Source: a virus. Taken from it: a DNA stretch of 64,000 bases. Made by a program: the position numbers and the translations under genes. The notes below the pieces were generated by a model. The model saw only the letters and a list, made by a program, of their open reading frames with translations. It had not been told where the DNA came from and did no database searches. This document shows, piece after piece, positions 51,557-60,856 of the stretch (its first letter is position 1; each line of letters opens with the position of its first letter). The DNA lies in the IMG/VR virus record IMGVR_UViG_3300031784_000013, positions 1-64,000 of that record; one strand, 5' to 3'.

Positions 51557-53110
51557 TTAGAACTGTGGAATTTCTTCGATTAGAACAGTTCGTGACAAGT
51601 CTTCGATGAATACATCGCAACGATCTTGCATCCAGATTTCATAGCCTGGGAATTTGTTGGCAGAAGACATACCCTGAGACTTAGCAAAGCCAAGGTGGTG
51701 TCTACGTCCATCGATATAACCCCAAGTCATAGAAGGAGCACCTTTCATTCTCACTTCACGAATGTTGTTCACCATAGAGCCATCAGACATTGGAGACACA
51801 TCAAATACCATGAACACTGGAGTTGACTTCTTGTTCTGTCCAAATTCCAAGTTGGATTGAGGAAGATCAAGTTCTTTCAAGTGGATAAGTTCCACACGAC
51901 CAGTTTCACGAGTAACCATTGCATCGAATGCAAAGTTATAAGTGATGTGTTGTCCTTCTCCTTGCATGTATCTGTTTCCAGAATCTGCCATGAAGGTAAG
52001 GCCAGAGTTCAATGCATCAGTTTTCAAAGCCTGCTGGAACACGTCAAAGCCAGCTTCGTTAGTGTACATTTTCACTCGTCTGTCCTTAACATCCACACGT
52101 CTGTAGAACAAGTCTCCAAACACGGAACGGATAAGGTTTGCAGAGAATTCTCCACGGTTGTATTGTACCAAGTTACCATTGTTACGCATTCTGTGATAAA
52201 CACCAGCAGATACACGCTTCAATTCTTGCTTAGATCCATTAGTTTTTACAGTGCCTGGCTTAGACCAGATCATTCGCTTCACCTTAAGTTCAAGCATTGC
52301 TTTTCTCAACATGAATTCTACGAATGGCTCCCACTTAACATCGTTACGAGTTAGAGGAAGTTGGTTTCTACGCTGAGGAGCATACACCAAGATATCAAGA
52401 GGCTTACCAGAAGCATCACGCATAGTCTTGTCATCAGCCCATGCAGTAACTTGGTGCTCAAAACCATATCCAGAACCAAGAGATTCGAACATAGTGATTT
52501 TCTCACCAAGTCTTGGTAAACCAAGAAGGTCCTGATCAAATTCACCAATTGCAGCATCAACTAGTTCTAGTTCAATACCAATTTGCAAGAAGGTAGGGCT
52601 TACAAAGTCTAGGATTGGGTTGTCAGACACCAATGTAAAGGTGTAAAGGAAACCTGCATTCCAAGGAACTGGATCTTTTACAGCATACCATCTTGGACCA
52701 TACTGACGAGAACCTACAGAAACGATAGCGTTCTTAGAGAATTCGTTAGTGTCCAATACCACCTGAAACTCCTGACCATCGATACCTGGCTTGCTCAACT
52801 CAGCAGTGGAGCTAGGGATGTCAATGATTTTAGGGAATTTGTAAGGAACTTGAACGTCCCACTTCCAAGAATCGCTGTTGTTGTCGATGTAGTAAGGAGT
52901 GGACTTGTTGATCATATCAAGGAAGTCGTTGCTGTACAATGAGCTCTGAGTGTACAAGGAGATGATCTTCTTGTCATAGTCAGCTGGCTCAGTGGAGTGA
53001 AACGACTCCAAGTGATTTGAATCAGTTAGCTTTCCTACGGCACGTTTGTCCATTGACGCAACGCGAGCATAGGTAAAGCCTGTTAAACCTGGGATTGTTT
53101 GAATTGCCAT
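51557..53110 (-). CDS. Major capsid protein
   Basis: A protein of 517 residues, about the usual length for crAss-like capsid proteins of HK97 fold. It follows portal and scaffold and precedes a strong terminator. N-terminus MAIQTIPGLTGFTYARVASM; a likely N-arm then FLDMINKSTPYYIDNNSDSW; beta-rich body; C-terminal YEIWMQDRCDVFIEDLSRTV. Residues 7-18 (PGLTGFTYARVA) match, 10 of 12, the middle of the ejected protein at 34,269. Identification is by position, length and general sequence style; the HK97 fold was not tested. Confidence 0.82.
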   Translation of the reverse strand: MAIQTIPGLTGFTYARVASMDKRAVGKLTDSNHLESFHSTEPADYDKKIISLYTQSSLYSNDFLDMINKSTPYYIDNNSDSWKWDVQVPYKFPKIIDIPSSTAELSKPGIDGQEFQVVLDTNEFSKNAIVSVGSRQYGPRWYAVKDPVPWNAGFLYTFTLVSDNPILDFVSPTFLQIGIELELVDAAIGEFDQDLLGLPRLGEKITMFESLGSGYGFEHQVTAWADDKTMRDASGKPLDILVYAPQRRNQLPLTRNDVKWEPFVEFMLRKAMLELKVKRMIWSKPGTVKTNGSKQELKRVSAGVYHRMRNNGNLVQYNRGEFSANLIRSVFGDLFYRRVDVKDRRVKMYTNEAGFDVFQQALKTDALNSGLTFMADSGNRYMQGEGQHITYNFAFDAMVTRETGRVELIHLKELDLPQSNLEFGQNKKSTPVFMVFDVSPMSDGSMVNNIREVRMKGAPSMTWGYIDGRRHHLGFAKSQGMSSANKFPGYEIWMQDRCDVFIEDLSRTVLIEEIPQF

Positions 53111-53134
53111 TGTTTTAAGCTTTGTTTATTTAAT

Positions 53135-54370
53135 TTATAAGAACCATGAGTTCGCTTTTCCAGAATTGCCACCAGAACCAGGTTTTTTACTAGTCTGTCT
53201 CGCAACTTCCTCAAACAACTGAGTTGACTTCTTAGTCACCCCTGTTCTTTGAATGGTAGATAGTGTAGGATCTTTTTCCAAGATTTTCAGAAGAAGTCCC
53301 ACCTTAACTTTTAAAGCGTGATTCTCAGGTCTCTTGAGCTCCAGGATAGTCTTGTCAAAATCTGTCAGGGTTTCTCCTGACGTAGTTTTGTACTTATCTA
53401 CCAAAAGGAAGTCTTGTAGTTCTGATGCCAATTTGGTGTTTAATGGAATTCCATCAAACTCCTTTGTTTTCAATTTGTCTTGAAGGACAGACTGAACGTT
53501 TTGTATATACTGATTTCGAATCATTGCTTTCTGATGAAGATGTTGTTCAGCTTGTTGCTCCATTTGTTGCAACTTTACTGCCTCTTTCTTAACAAGCACT
53601 TTGTGATGCTTGCTAGCAACTGTTTCTAAATCACCGTAGCTTCTAAGCCTTTCAACTTCTGTTGTGATGTCCTCACTATCAAATCCCTGGTCTGCCAGAG
53701 CTTGTTTGATCACCTTCACTTGGTTGTCTTCATTGGACAAGTCCAATTCAGCAAAACTCACTACACTGTTATATACGCCAAAATAATCTTTAGGGTCTAC
53801 ACCCTTTACAAATATGGCATCAAACGCTTTCTGGTAATCCTCTCCAAACTGACCAATGAAATTATCAACAATCTCGATTGCACCTTTTTTCTTCTCTGCA
53901 TTGAACTTCTCCAGGAATTGTTCTGGTGTCTCAATAACTGTATCCTCTTCATCATCATCTTGTGTAAAAACACCAAGTTTGAAAAGGTCCTTCGATAGAG
54001 AAACAAATGGGGATTCTGATGCATCATCTTCTTCTTCATCAGCTTTCACTTCTGGTTTAGCTGGTGCTGCAACATTATCGTCTTCTTCCTCATCATCATC
54101 GTCTCCAAGAAAGTTTTTCAAAACATCTTGTGGAGTGGTTTCCTCACCATCTAGCTTTTGGACAACTTCCTTACCTTTAGAAACTTCTGGTTTTTTAGGA
54201 GCTTGGGGTTCATCAGCTGTCTTTACGATTGCTTCTAGTTTATCAGGATCTTCTGTAGAAGTTTCTGGAGAAAACAAGTCGCTTAACAATTCTGTGTTAC
54301 CCACTCCCATTCCCAACGTTTCTTCAATACCAAAGTTACCAAATGACGGAGTGTCTAGGTTGTCTGCCAT
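53135..54370 (-). CDS. Capsid scaffold protein
   Basis: A protein of 411 residues. It is acidic and low in complexity to ~150 (runs such as DDDDEEEDD), then helical with a long coiled-coil (VKLQQMEQQAEQHLHQKAMI) and a Gly/Ser-Asn basic end (KKPGSGGNSGKANSWFL). The order portal-scaffold-capsid and the composition fit a scaffold that guides head assembly and leaves or is digested. No protease motif was recognised in it. Confidence 0.75.
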   Translation of the reverse strand: MADNLDTPSFGNFGIEETLGMGVGNTELLSDLFSPETSTEDPDKLEAIVKTADEPQAPKKPEVSKGKEVVQKLDGEETTPQDVLKNFLGDDDDEEEDDNVAAPAKPEVKADEEEDDASESPFVSLSKDLFKLGVFTQDDDEEDTVIETPEQFLEKFNAEKKKGAIEIVDNFIGQFGEDYQKAFDAIFVKGVDPKDYFGVYNSVVSFAELDLSNEDNQVKVIKQALADQGFDSEDITTEVERLRSYGDLETVASKHHKVLVKKEAVKLQQMEQQAEQHLHQKAMIRNQYIQNVQSVLQDKLKTKEFDGIPLNTKLASELQDFLLVDKYKTTSGETLTDFDKTILELKRPENHALKVKVGLLLKILEKDPTLSTIQRTGVTKKSTQLFEEVARQTSKKPGSGGNSGKANSWFL

Positions 54371-54404
54371 ATATGTAGTTAATTATTTGATTGGTTTATT
54401 GATA

Positions 54405-54435
54405 TAAATGTACTTTCGTTTATAAAATAATCAAA
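54405..54435 (-). promoter_or_regulatory. Candidate promoter for scaffold and capsid genes
   Basis: On the minus strand a TTTG at plus 54432-54435 is followed after 19 bases by TACATTTA at 54405-54412, one mismatch from TAnnTTTG. The start codon at 54370 gives a leader of about 30 bases. The spacer is A/T-rich. The mismatch lowers confidence. Confidence 0.35.
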
Positions 54436-54469
54436 TAAGGAATAATCAAAATTGTTGTTTTTTTGACAC

Positions 54470-54487
54470 GTATAGCATTAACTATAC
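54470..54487. repeat. Short inverted repeat between portal and scaffold genes
   Basis: The arms gtatag / ctatac with a 6-nt loop lie 16 bases after the portal stop. On the plus strand the repeat is followed by TTTTTCC, but on the transcribed minus strand there is no T-run directly after it. It could be a weak terminator for antisense transcripts or a protein site. It is the only structure between these genes. Confidence 0.4.
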
Positions 54488-54502
54488 TTTTTCCTATATT
54501 TT

Positions 54503-57097
54503 TTATTTTTTATTGTTTTTTGACGCTCTATTGCTAGCATTTATTTTAGCCACTTCAACATCATTCTTCATGTTCTCTCTAGCAACATTTAGCTTTTCTT
54601 TTTCAAGTTGCATCTTCTGCATAGCCTGATTGTTTTTAGATTGAATATCTTGCATCTTTATTTGATATTCTTGAGCTGCTTTAGACTGCTGCATAGATAG
54701 ATTTGATATCTCTAATATGTCAGGAGTGCCTGATTGATCAGCATCTTGTGTTGCTGCCTCACCTCTAGCAGAAGCATTAATAAGAGCAATCTCTTTCTTA
54801 TTAATTCTATCAAGTTCTTGCTGATAGTTTTGATTAGCAAGTTCTTCTTGTTTCTGCTGTTGTTGTGCTTGTAGTTGAGCAGCTGCAATTTGTTGCTGTT
54901 GTTCAAGCTGTTGCTGTTGCATTTGCATCTGCTGATCCTGCATTTGCTGCTGACGATCTTTGAGAGTTTTGAATGTTTTCTTCATCTCTCTCATAGACTT
55001 AGTGGAATACAATTCTATTACATCATATAGTGTGCCACCATTCTGAATGACAGCCTGAGACAACTGACGCAATTCGTTGAACATTTGTGTATCTTCTGGT
55101 CTGTTTGTTACAAACACTTTCAAATCACGTAGTTTCAAATCATTACCATTCACTTGTATAAATGCAGATTCTCCTTCTGATGTAATGTATGATAGTGTAG
55201 ACATAGGCTTAGCACTCTCTACATATTGTGCAGCATCTACAATAGCCTGATATAACTGACCTAATACATACTCGTGTGCGATGAATAGAGGCTCTGTCTG
55301 GGCATATGACTGACTGACAGCTGTGTTGACACCTGTCGCAGATTCGCTCGCTTGTACGCTTCCTAAACGCTGTCTAGACATGCCTATAAGTTCCCAGCAT
55401 TCATTCTTAAGTTGTAATGCAAGGTTATATCTAGATTGGATTTCACTAGTTCTTGTAAGGTCTATGTTTCTTGCAATGGTGGTGTTAGACACAGCAGCTT
55501 TTGTGTTCTCTGGGCTGTCATCATCAAATATAATACCACGCTCTCTTGCTTCCATTTCCCATACATCTAGAGCATCCTGGTCATCACCATCTTTTAATCT
55601 AGGAACACGTCTAATGTTTACAGAAGCAACGTTACCAATTTCCTTTTCCAACAATTTGTACAATTGATTCATACAAATGTTATATAAAACTTGGAATGGC
55701 TTCATCAAATCCACTAATGACTTAGCTTCTGTGTTCTTCACCTCAAATGTTGTACCTATGATAGGACAATAGTTAAGGATTTTTAGAGGTTTGATGTGGT
55801 AGATGTCTGGACCAATTTTAGTTCCTTGATACCACTGGTTAATCCATCCCCATTCTAGAGAGATTTGTGTAGGTATGGTGCCTGATTTATAGTTTTCGTC
55901 TACAAGAACAGTTTGATCATTACCCATTTCGTCTACGTAGGATAATTTACCAATCTTTCTCTTAGAAATCCAATATGCTCTAACAACAACGTATTTGTAT
56001 CCAAATGAAGACACGTTAGATGTCAAGCCCAAGAAGTCTTTCAAGCCATCATTGTTCTCTTTCATTTCACTTTCAATCATCATTCTTGTCTGTAGGACAA
56101 GAGGATCGAATGTGTCGTATTGAATGGAATCAATGCCTGGTGTAGCATCAGGATTACCAAGATTGGATTCACGAACGTTAATAAGTCCGTAGTCTTGCAA
56201 TGAGCTTCGTAGGTGATCAATCTCTTCTTTAGTAAGATCAGGAATGCTCTCAATAATCTCTGACAATTCCATAACTTGCACAGTACCAGCAGCATACGCT
56301 CCTTGGTTTCTTCCTGTAGGATCAGAAATCCACTTTCTATCTGGTGTTGTTAAGAACCATGTGTTCTTTGGGTTGGCCACTTCTATGTTAAATCCAAGCT
56401 TGGAGTTGTCTTCATAGATGTGATAGAACTCTCTAGCAGAAATAAGCATGTCTCTGAATGCATCTTCACTCTTTTCTTTAAGATTGAATTCTGCTTTCTG
56501 ACATGTCAAAATGTGGTTGGCCCATTTCTCTGCTACAGATGTGTAAGAATCGAGTTGATCCTTCACCTGCTCCATTGTAATTTGTTCTAGCTGCTCTTCA
56601 TCAACTTCTTGACCCTGCATAGCTAGTTTCTCTAATATGCCCTGTCTTGCTTGAGAAATAATAAACTCTTGCAGAACATTTGTTTTGAATTGTAATTCTT
56701 CAGACTGGCTATCATCATCAAATGCCTTTACACGAAATGTATCTGGACGCTTAGATATTTCGCCTACAAGCTCATTGATTGGTGTCGTTACAATAGAATA
56801 ATGTTTTACATAAGCAGGAAGTCCTAGATCGCCTTGTAGTATTTCTGTAAATGATTTTACATCTGGCTCCTGATAAAAGTCCTCCATTCTCAGGATGCCT
56901 TTTACAAGGTCATAATTTTTAACAAACGTGTCACGATTCTTCATGTATTCCGCATATGATTTGTTTGCGAAATAATCCATCGTGTTTTTTACCCAACTCT
57001 CATCCTGCTTTTCTTTCTCCGTCTTAAATTGATCAGGAAAAATGTTAAGATAGGCATATCGTATGGTTGCGTCCTTTGTATATCTAATGATTGCCAT
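54503..57097 (-). CDS. Portal protein
   Basis: A protein of 864 residues. It lies after the large terminase (TAATG overlap) and before the scaffold, at the size usual for crAss-like portals. Seen: an N-terminal DQFKTEKEKQDESWVKNTMD helix; a central wing/stem region with VQASESATGVNTAVSQSYAQ near 590; a Gln-rich coiled coil at ~715-770; and a final helix of Lys/Met/Asn-rich sequence. It forms the 12-subunit ring through which DNA enters and leaves. The Gln-rich C-terminus probably forms the barrel in the head. Confidence 0.85.
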   Translation of the reverse strand: MAIIRYTKDATIRYAYLNIFPDQFKTEKEKQDESWVKNTMDYFANKSYAEYMKNRDTFVKNYDLVKGILRMEDFYQEPDVKSFTEILQGDLGLPAYVKHYSIVTTPINELVGEISKRPDTFRVKAFDDDSQSEELQFKTNVLQEFIISQARQGILEKLAMQGQEVDEEQLEQITMEQVKDQLDSYTSVAEKWANHILTCQKAEFNLKEKSEDAFRDMLISAREFYHIYEDNSKLGFNIEVANPKNTWFLTTPDRKWISDPTGRNQGAYAAGTVQVMELSEIIESIPDLTKEEIDHLRSSLQDYGLINVRESNLGNPDATPGIDSIQYDTFDPLVLQTRMMIESEMKENNDGLKDFLGLTSNVSSFGYKYVVVRAYWISKRKIGKLSYVDEMGNDQTVLVDENYKSGTIPTQISLEWGWINQWYQGTKIGPDIYHIKPLKILNYCPIIGTTFEVKNTEAKSLVDLMKPFQVLYNICMNQLYKLLEKEIGNVASVNIRRVPRLKDGDDQDALDVWEMEARERGIIFDDDSPENTKAAVSNTTIARNIDLTRTSEIQSRYNLALQLKNECWELIGMSRQRLGSVQASESATGVNTAVSQSYAQTEPLFIAHEYVLGQLYQAIVDAAQYVESAKPMSTLSYITSEGESAFIQVNGNDLKLRDLKVFVTNRPEDTQMFNELRQLSQAVIQNGGTLYDVIELYSTKSMREMKKTFKTLKDRQQQMQDQQMQMQQQQLEQQQQIAAAQLQAQQQQKQEELANQNYQQELDRINKKEIALINASARGEAATQDADQSGTPDILEISNLSMQQSKAAQEYQIKMQDIQSKNNQAMQKMQLEKEKLNVARENMKNDVEVAKINASNRASKNNKK

Positions 57098-59121
57098 TAT
57101 GAAAATAATTTATTTTTTCTCGTATTGAACATATTTCTAGAGCTGCTGAATAGCGTATTGCTCTTTAATTTCTTACTGTACAGCGACTTCACTCTATCAT
57201 CATTTGTTCCACCAATCTTTCCAAATATGGGGTCCATCTTAAGTGCCTGAGCTATAGCTAGTTCTGCTGCAATAATCCTATCGAAGTTGCCTTCATCATT
57301 ATACTGAATGATTTCTTCAAGCAACATGGGATCAAACATCTTGCTCACACCTGTAACTTCTTTAGTTACATTTCCTTGATCATCCTTCTCAGAATAAATA
57401 ACATCCTCCATGTATCTCTTTAGACATGTATGTAGGTAGTCAATTATTTTCTGGGCTGATCTGTGAATACCATACTCTCGTTTTACGGTAGTATTTGGAA
57501 CCACTTCTAACAACCATTGTGGTTGCTTCTCTAGATAATGAGCATCACCCTTACTCTTCATGTATTCGATGAAAGAAATATCATCATTTTCACAGAGAGC
57601 CCTAGCGTTGTAATATTTAATTAGTAATCTAGCCTGTTCTTCCCACGTTTCCTTCTTATCAGGTCTTGCACAATACGAAGCTACGAACATATCCTGATAT
57701 TTCTCACCAGTGAGATCATGCATTCTCTTGTAAATATACACAGAACCTAGTGAAGTTGAATACTTTGCCTGTCCTTGTCTGTAGGGGTCAACTCCTGCAA
57801 CATACAATCCATACGGAGGATTCTCTATAGGAAATTCATATATCACTACAGGAGCGTCTTTTGCATCTGTACTCTTGAGAGGAAAGTTTGAAATTGGCAT
57901 CTTGTCTGTGAACTCGTGCCCAATCTTTCCCTCGTCACTAAATAATATAACAGGTGTGCCAGTTCTTTCGTTCTGTAGCAGCCTGATTTTCTGCCTTTTA
58001 GCAGCTTCAATATCAAAGATGTTAGTGTCTTCGTTAAGAAATATGTCATCCACCTTCTGTGGATAATACATTTTTTCTTTCAAATAAGCAACTCTATCGC
58101 CAGCTTTCTTTAGTCTTTCTAGGTTTTCATTGGTGATTTTGTCAGCTTTCTCCTCATCAGACACTAGCATTTGCACATTGTGTAGATCACTAGTTTTTGG
58201 TGCATTGAGATAGCTTCCTAATGTACCAGGTTCTTTGGCTTCCATTCTGTATTTATTAGAAATGAATAAGCCATGCACACGCCTAGTGTCCTCCTCATTG
58301 TTGTATGTCAAGAAGTTGTAATTGTCAACATCAAACATCAATGACTTAGCATCCATGAATCTCTTCATGTCACCTCCTGTACCTGTAAGAATAGGAGAAC
58401 ATCCCCATCCAAACGGTGTTGTAAAGCCAGGAACAGCAGCCTGTAAGCCTCGTAAGAAAGAGCCCTTACCAATCTCGTCAATGATGAGCTTTCGTGGCTT
58501 TGTACCAGCAATAGCTTCTTCGTTATTGCCCTCATCAAGGTTACGTATTAAGATTTGTGAGAAGGGAATACGCTCTCCTCCCTTTGTCTTAATACCTAAC
58601 GTCACTTGATTCTTCCAGTTATCCTCTACACGTTGCCATCTAAAATACTCAGGAAGGAAGTTCAAGCCTTTGTCAAGCTTGTCTGTAATAAGCTTAATAT
58701 CTGGAGCATTCAAGCCAGCAATAACATTCTGAGAGTTCTCATCAAACGTAGCTCCCCACGCAATGTAACTAGCCTCAAGCACAGACTTAGCAAAACGTCT
58801 AATCCCCAAAATGACCAACCCACGCTTCTCAGCATGGGCTCTGTCTATTTCGTTTGTTACTAACCACTCATTGTCTCTTAGAGACGGATTGGCATATTGC
58901 TGGTAGATGCGTCCTCTATCATCCATAACATCCACTTCTGTATGCCATAGATTAAGGTGCCAATACAGGAACGGATTGATAAACACACCATCCATCATAA
59001 ACCCATCAAGACACAGCTTCTTATGAAACTCATAAAAAGGCTTGTATTCCTGTGAACTCTTGTCAGGAAGACGTGTCTGATTAATCAACCATTCACTATA
59101 TGCAACATTTTCTAAATTCAT
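57097..59121 (-). CDS. terL: Terminase large subunit
   Basis: A protein of 674 residues. ATPase part: Walker A-like GIRRFAKS at 106-113 (K112), Walker B KLIIDE at 211-216 and a TGTGGD coupling motif at 247-252. Nuclease part: D445 in VAGVDPYRQG and CENDD at 510-514, as in RNase H-like terminase nucleases; the third acidic group is probably the DEGNFDR region near the end. It moves DNA into the head and cuts it. The start overlaps the upstream gene by four bases (ATGA), its stop overlaps the portal start (TAATG). Confidence 0.9.
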   Translation of the reverse strand: MNLENVAYSEWLINQTRLPDKSSQEYKPFYEFHKKLCLDGFMMDGVFINPFLYWHLNLWHTEVDVMDDRGRIYQQYANPSLRDNEWLVTNEIDRAHAEKRGLVILGIRRFAKSVLEASYIAWGATFDENSQNVIAGLNAPDIKLITDKLDKGLNFLPEYFRWQRVEDNWKNQVTLGIKTKGGERIPFSQILIRNLDEGNNEEAIAGTKPRKLIIDEIGKGSFLRGLQAAVPGFTTPFGWGCSPILTGTGGDMKRFMDAKSLMFDVDNYNFLTYNNEEDTRRVHGLFISNKYRMEAKEPGTLGSYLNAPKTSDLHNVQMLVSDEEKADKITNENLERLKKAGDRVAYLKEKMYYPQKVDDIFLNEDTNIFDIEAAKRQKIRLLQNERTGTPVILFSDEGKIGHEFTDKMPISNFPLKSTDAKDAPVVIYEFPIENPPYGLYVAGVDPYRQGQAKYSTSLGSVYIYKRMHDLTGEKYQDMFVASYCARPDKKETWEEQARLLIKYYNARALCENDDISFIEYMKSKGDAHYLEKQPQWLLEVVPNTTVKREYGIHRSAQKIIDYLHTCLKRYMEDVIYSEKDDQGNVTKEVTGVSKMFDPMLLEEIIQYNDEGNFDRIIAAELAIAQALKMDPIFGKIGGTNDDRVKSLYSKKLKSNTLFSSSRNMFNTRKNKLFS

Positions 59122-59450
59122 TTTCTACCCTTAAGAAAATCCTCAGCCATAGAGCCTAGATCTCCGTTACCACGTATTTCAATCTTTGATTCTTCCTTCT
59201 CTCTCAGCTTATCCACCACCTCAAGAAGAGCTAAATAGTTCTTCATGGTCTCTTGAATAAACTTACCCTGGCTCTCAATACTAGCAATCACCATAGGCAG
59301 CATTCCACCCTTAGCTGTAGGCTTCCATTCAATCCTATCCTTCAGCTCATGCATAGGATTAGCATCGACATATTGCTTCCAGCTAGAAAGCTGTTGCTCT
59401 GCCCAATCGAGCTCTGTATTAATGTATGTAGTTTTCTTTGGGGCTGCCAT
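59118..59450 (-). CDS. Small helical protein next to the large terminase (terminase small subunit candidate)
   Basis: A protein of 110 residues, largely helical and charged, with a basic start (MAAPKKTTYINTELDWAEQQ) and a Lys/Arg end. It overlaps the large terminase start (ATGA). Genes in this position and of this size are often small terminases, but no helix-turn-helix motif is evident, so this is only a suggestion. Confidence 0.45.
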   Translation of the reverse strand: MAAPKKTTYINTELDWAEQQLSSWKQYVDANPMHELKDRIEWKPTAKGGMLPMVIASIESQGKFIQETMKNYLALLEVVDKLREKEESKIEIRGNGDLGSMAEDFLKGRK

Positions 59451-59644
59451 TAGGATAGAGTTACAATTCCCTGCGCAGCTGTTTTCAGCTCTAGCACACT
59501 CACTTGTATAGGGCCACTAAGTAGCTCCTGTATCTGCTTGTTAGCAATCTCCTTGGTCTTGTCATCAATACCAGGAGTGGCGCACAAGGCTGCCAATCTT
59601 TCAATCACGGACATTGATTCCTGTCCAATCATAGCTCTATTCAT
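59450..59644 (-). CDS. Small protein of unknown function
   Basis: A protein of 64 residues, linked by a TAATG overlap to the next gene and overlapping the previous by 8 bases. It has a helical centre (DDKTKEIANKQIQELLSG) and a beta-type end (VSVLELKTAAQGIVTLS). No motif recognised. The tight coupling supports translation. Confidence 0.45.
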   Translation of the reverse strand: MNRAMIGQESMSVIERLAALCATPGIDDKTKEIANKQIQELLSGPIQVSVLELKTAAQGIVTLS

Positions 59645-59903
59645 CTATCAAATTGTTTATATCTTCATCAGAAAGTGGTGTTTGAGGCTCATCAGGAATG
59701 TCTTCTTCTTCTTCCTCAATGGGTTCCTCTGTCATGTATTCCTCTTGCACAATAATATTAATTGTGTCCTGGACATCATCTTGCATTCCCACTATATCTA
59801 CATAATCAGCACCAGCATCATATATATGTGTCAAGGTCTCGATGAGCAGTTGTAAGTTAATCTTACGAAACCTAATCTCTTTATTGTTCTGTCGCTTCGT
59901 CAT
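59637..59903 (-). CDS. Small acidic protein
   Basis: A protein of 88 residues with a basic N-terminus (MTKRQNNKEIRFRKINLQLL), a hydrophobic/acidic middle (YDAGADYVDIVGMQDD) and a very acidic tail (EEEEEDIPDEPQTPLSDED). It overlaps both neighbours. Function unknown; acidic tails of this kind occur in DNA mimics and chaperone-like proteins. Confidence 0.45.
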   Translation of the reverse strand: MTKRQNNKEIRFRKINLQLLIETLTHIYDAGADYVDIVGMQDDVQDTINIIVQEEYMTEEPIEEEEEDIPDEPQTPLSDEDINNLIDE

Positions 59904-60168
59904 ATTCGTCTTCTTGTTCTCTTGTCATTACAGATGACCACTTGTTAATAGGACACGCACACGATAAGCATTTAGTTTTAGCAGAAAGCGTACATCCACA
60001 ATTTGTACAATGTGCATCAGGACGTATTGTTTTATGACGCTTAGAATGAAACTGACAATCGTCACAAATTGCTATTCTCTGTGCTGCCACCTGTTCTATC
60101 TGTGCCTTTAGTTTTTCTTCTGGAAACAGATTGTTTTTCCAACCTTCGTAAATCTGCGTTAAGCTCAT
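59881..60168 (-). CDS. Zinc-ribbon-like protein of the packaging region
   Basis: A protein of 95 residues. N-terminus MSLTQIYEGWKNNLFPEEKL, then CDDCQFH, HCTNCGC, and CLSC with a further Cys two residues on, giving two or more CxxC knuckles over residues ~36-75. This is a zinc-binding pattern. Its start lies inside the end of the HU-like gene (107-base overlap), and it overlaps the next gene by 23 bases. A small Cys-knuckle protein near terminase is often seen in crAss-like genomes. Role unknown, possibly nucleic-acid binding. Confidence 0.6.
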   Translation of the reverse strand: MSLTQIYEGWKNNLFPEEKLKAQIEQVAAQRIAICDDCQFHSKRHKTIRPDAHCTNCGCTLSAKTKCLSCACPINKWSSVMTREQEDEYDEATEQ

Positions 60169-60508
60169 TTATTCTATTGATTAATATTTTACGTTTCAAA
60201 AGCATCTCATCTATCACGTCATTCCATTTCTGAACCTTTGTCTCACTATCAGAGGACGCAATCTTATTTCTAATAGCACGTATCTGAGCATCCATTGTGT
60301 CAAGCTTTTTCTGAGCTGCCTCATCACTCCACCTCAACGTGCCCCATCCAGAAATCTCCACTATCTTATGCTTCTGTGTAGCATTAATGACACTATCAAA
60401 CTGATGCTTAATCACCTCATCAACTATGGAGATGTCTATGTTGAGCTGCTTTGCCAATCGCTTGACAAACCAATCTCTATGAGACATCGAACTAAGCTTT
60501 TCCTCCAT
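60062..60508 (-). CDS. HU/IHF-like protein with coiled-coil tail
   Basis: A protein of 148 residues. Residues ~9-60 read as an HU-type fold (DWFVKRLAKQLNIDISIVDE, then IVEISGWGTLRWSDEAA with the Gly-Trp/Phe turn). Residues ~65-125 form a charged coiled coil and the end is basic. Known HU proteins bend DNA. Its last ~35 codons overlap the zinc-ribbon gene in another frame. It may start at MSHRDWF a few codons downstream. It lies at the head of the packaging module, so it could help initiation of packaging or regulate late genes. Confidence 0.65.
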   Translation of the reverse strand: MEEKLSSMSHRDWFVKRLAKQLNIDISIVDEVIKHQFDSVINATQKHKIVEISGWGTLRWSDEAAQKKLDTMDAQIRAIRNKIASSDSETKVQKWNDVIDEMLLKRKILINRINELNADLRRLEKQSVSRRKTKGTDRTGGSTENSNL

Positions 60509-60839
60509 GTAAAATCTTTATCTCTAACGAAATGTCATTTGAGAAATCCAACGATATCAACGGATTGACAACAATCTTCCCATCTTTCTTAAGCAAGAGG
60601 TTACGCTTCTTTAGTTTGCTTACCATGTTGTTCACTGTAGCTCCTGTTGTTTGGTAGGTGCTGCAAAACTTCTCTCTATTACTAGGAACAGAAATACTTC
60701 CAGAAACAGCAATGAACGACATCAACTGCACCTCTCTATCTGTAAGCTCCAAATCATTCAATGCAGAAAGAACAGAATAATATCTGTATGACACAGAGGT
60801 GTCATTGTCAAGCTCCTTCTTTAGTCGTTGTACAATCAT
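60492..60839 (-). CDS. Winged-helix-like regulator
   Basis: A protein of 115 residues. The order of elements (SALNDLELTDREVQLMSFIA, NREKFCSTYQTTGATVNNMV, LKKRNLLLKKDGKIVVNP) fits a winged helix: helix-turn-helix then a basic wing. It is the first gene of the leftward block, 18 bases from a good promoter, so it may control this operon. Identification is from pattern only. Confidence 0.55.
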   Translation of the reverse strand: MIVQRLKKELDNDTSVSYRYYSVLSALNDLELTDREVQLMSFIAVSGSISVPSNREKFCSTYQTTGATVNNMVSKLKKRNLLLKKDGKIVVNPLISLDFSNDISLEIKILHGGKA

Positions 60840-60856
60840 TTCCTTATTGGTTTAAA

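Noticed and set aside
53856-54407. 183-codon plus-strand frame
   Set aside because: Shadow of the acidic scaffold gene: Asp/Glu codons read in reverse give Ser-rich sequence.
54470-54487. Terminator of the portal gene
   Set aside because: On the transcribed strand the hairpin is not followed by a T-run; kept only as an inverted repeat.
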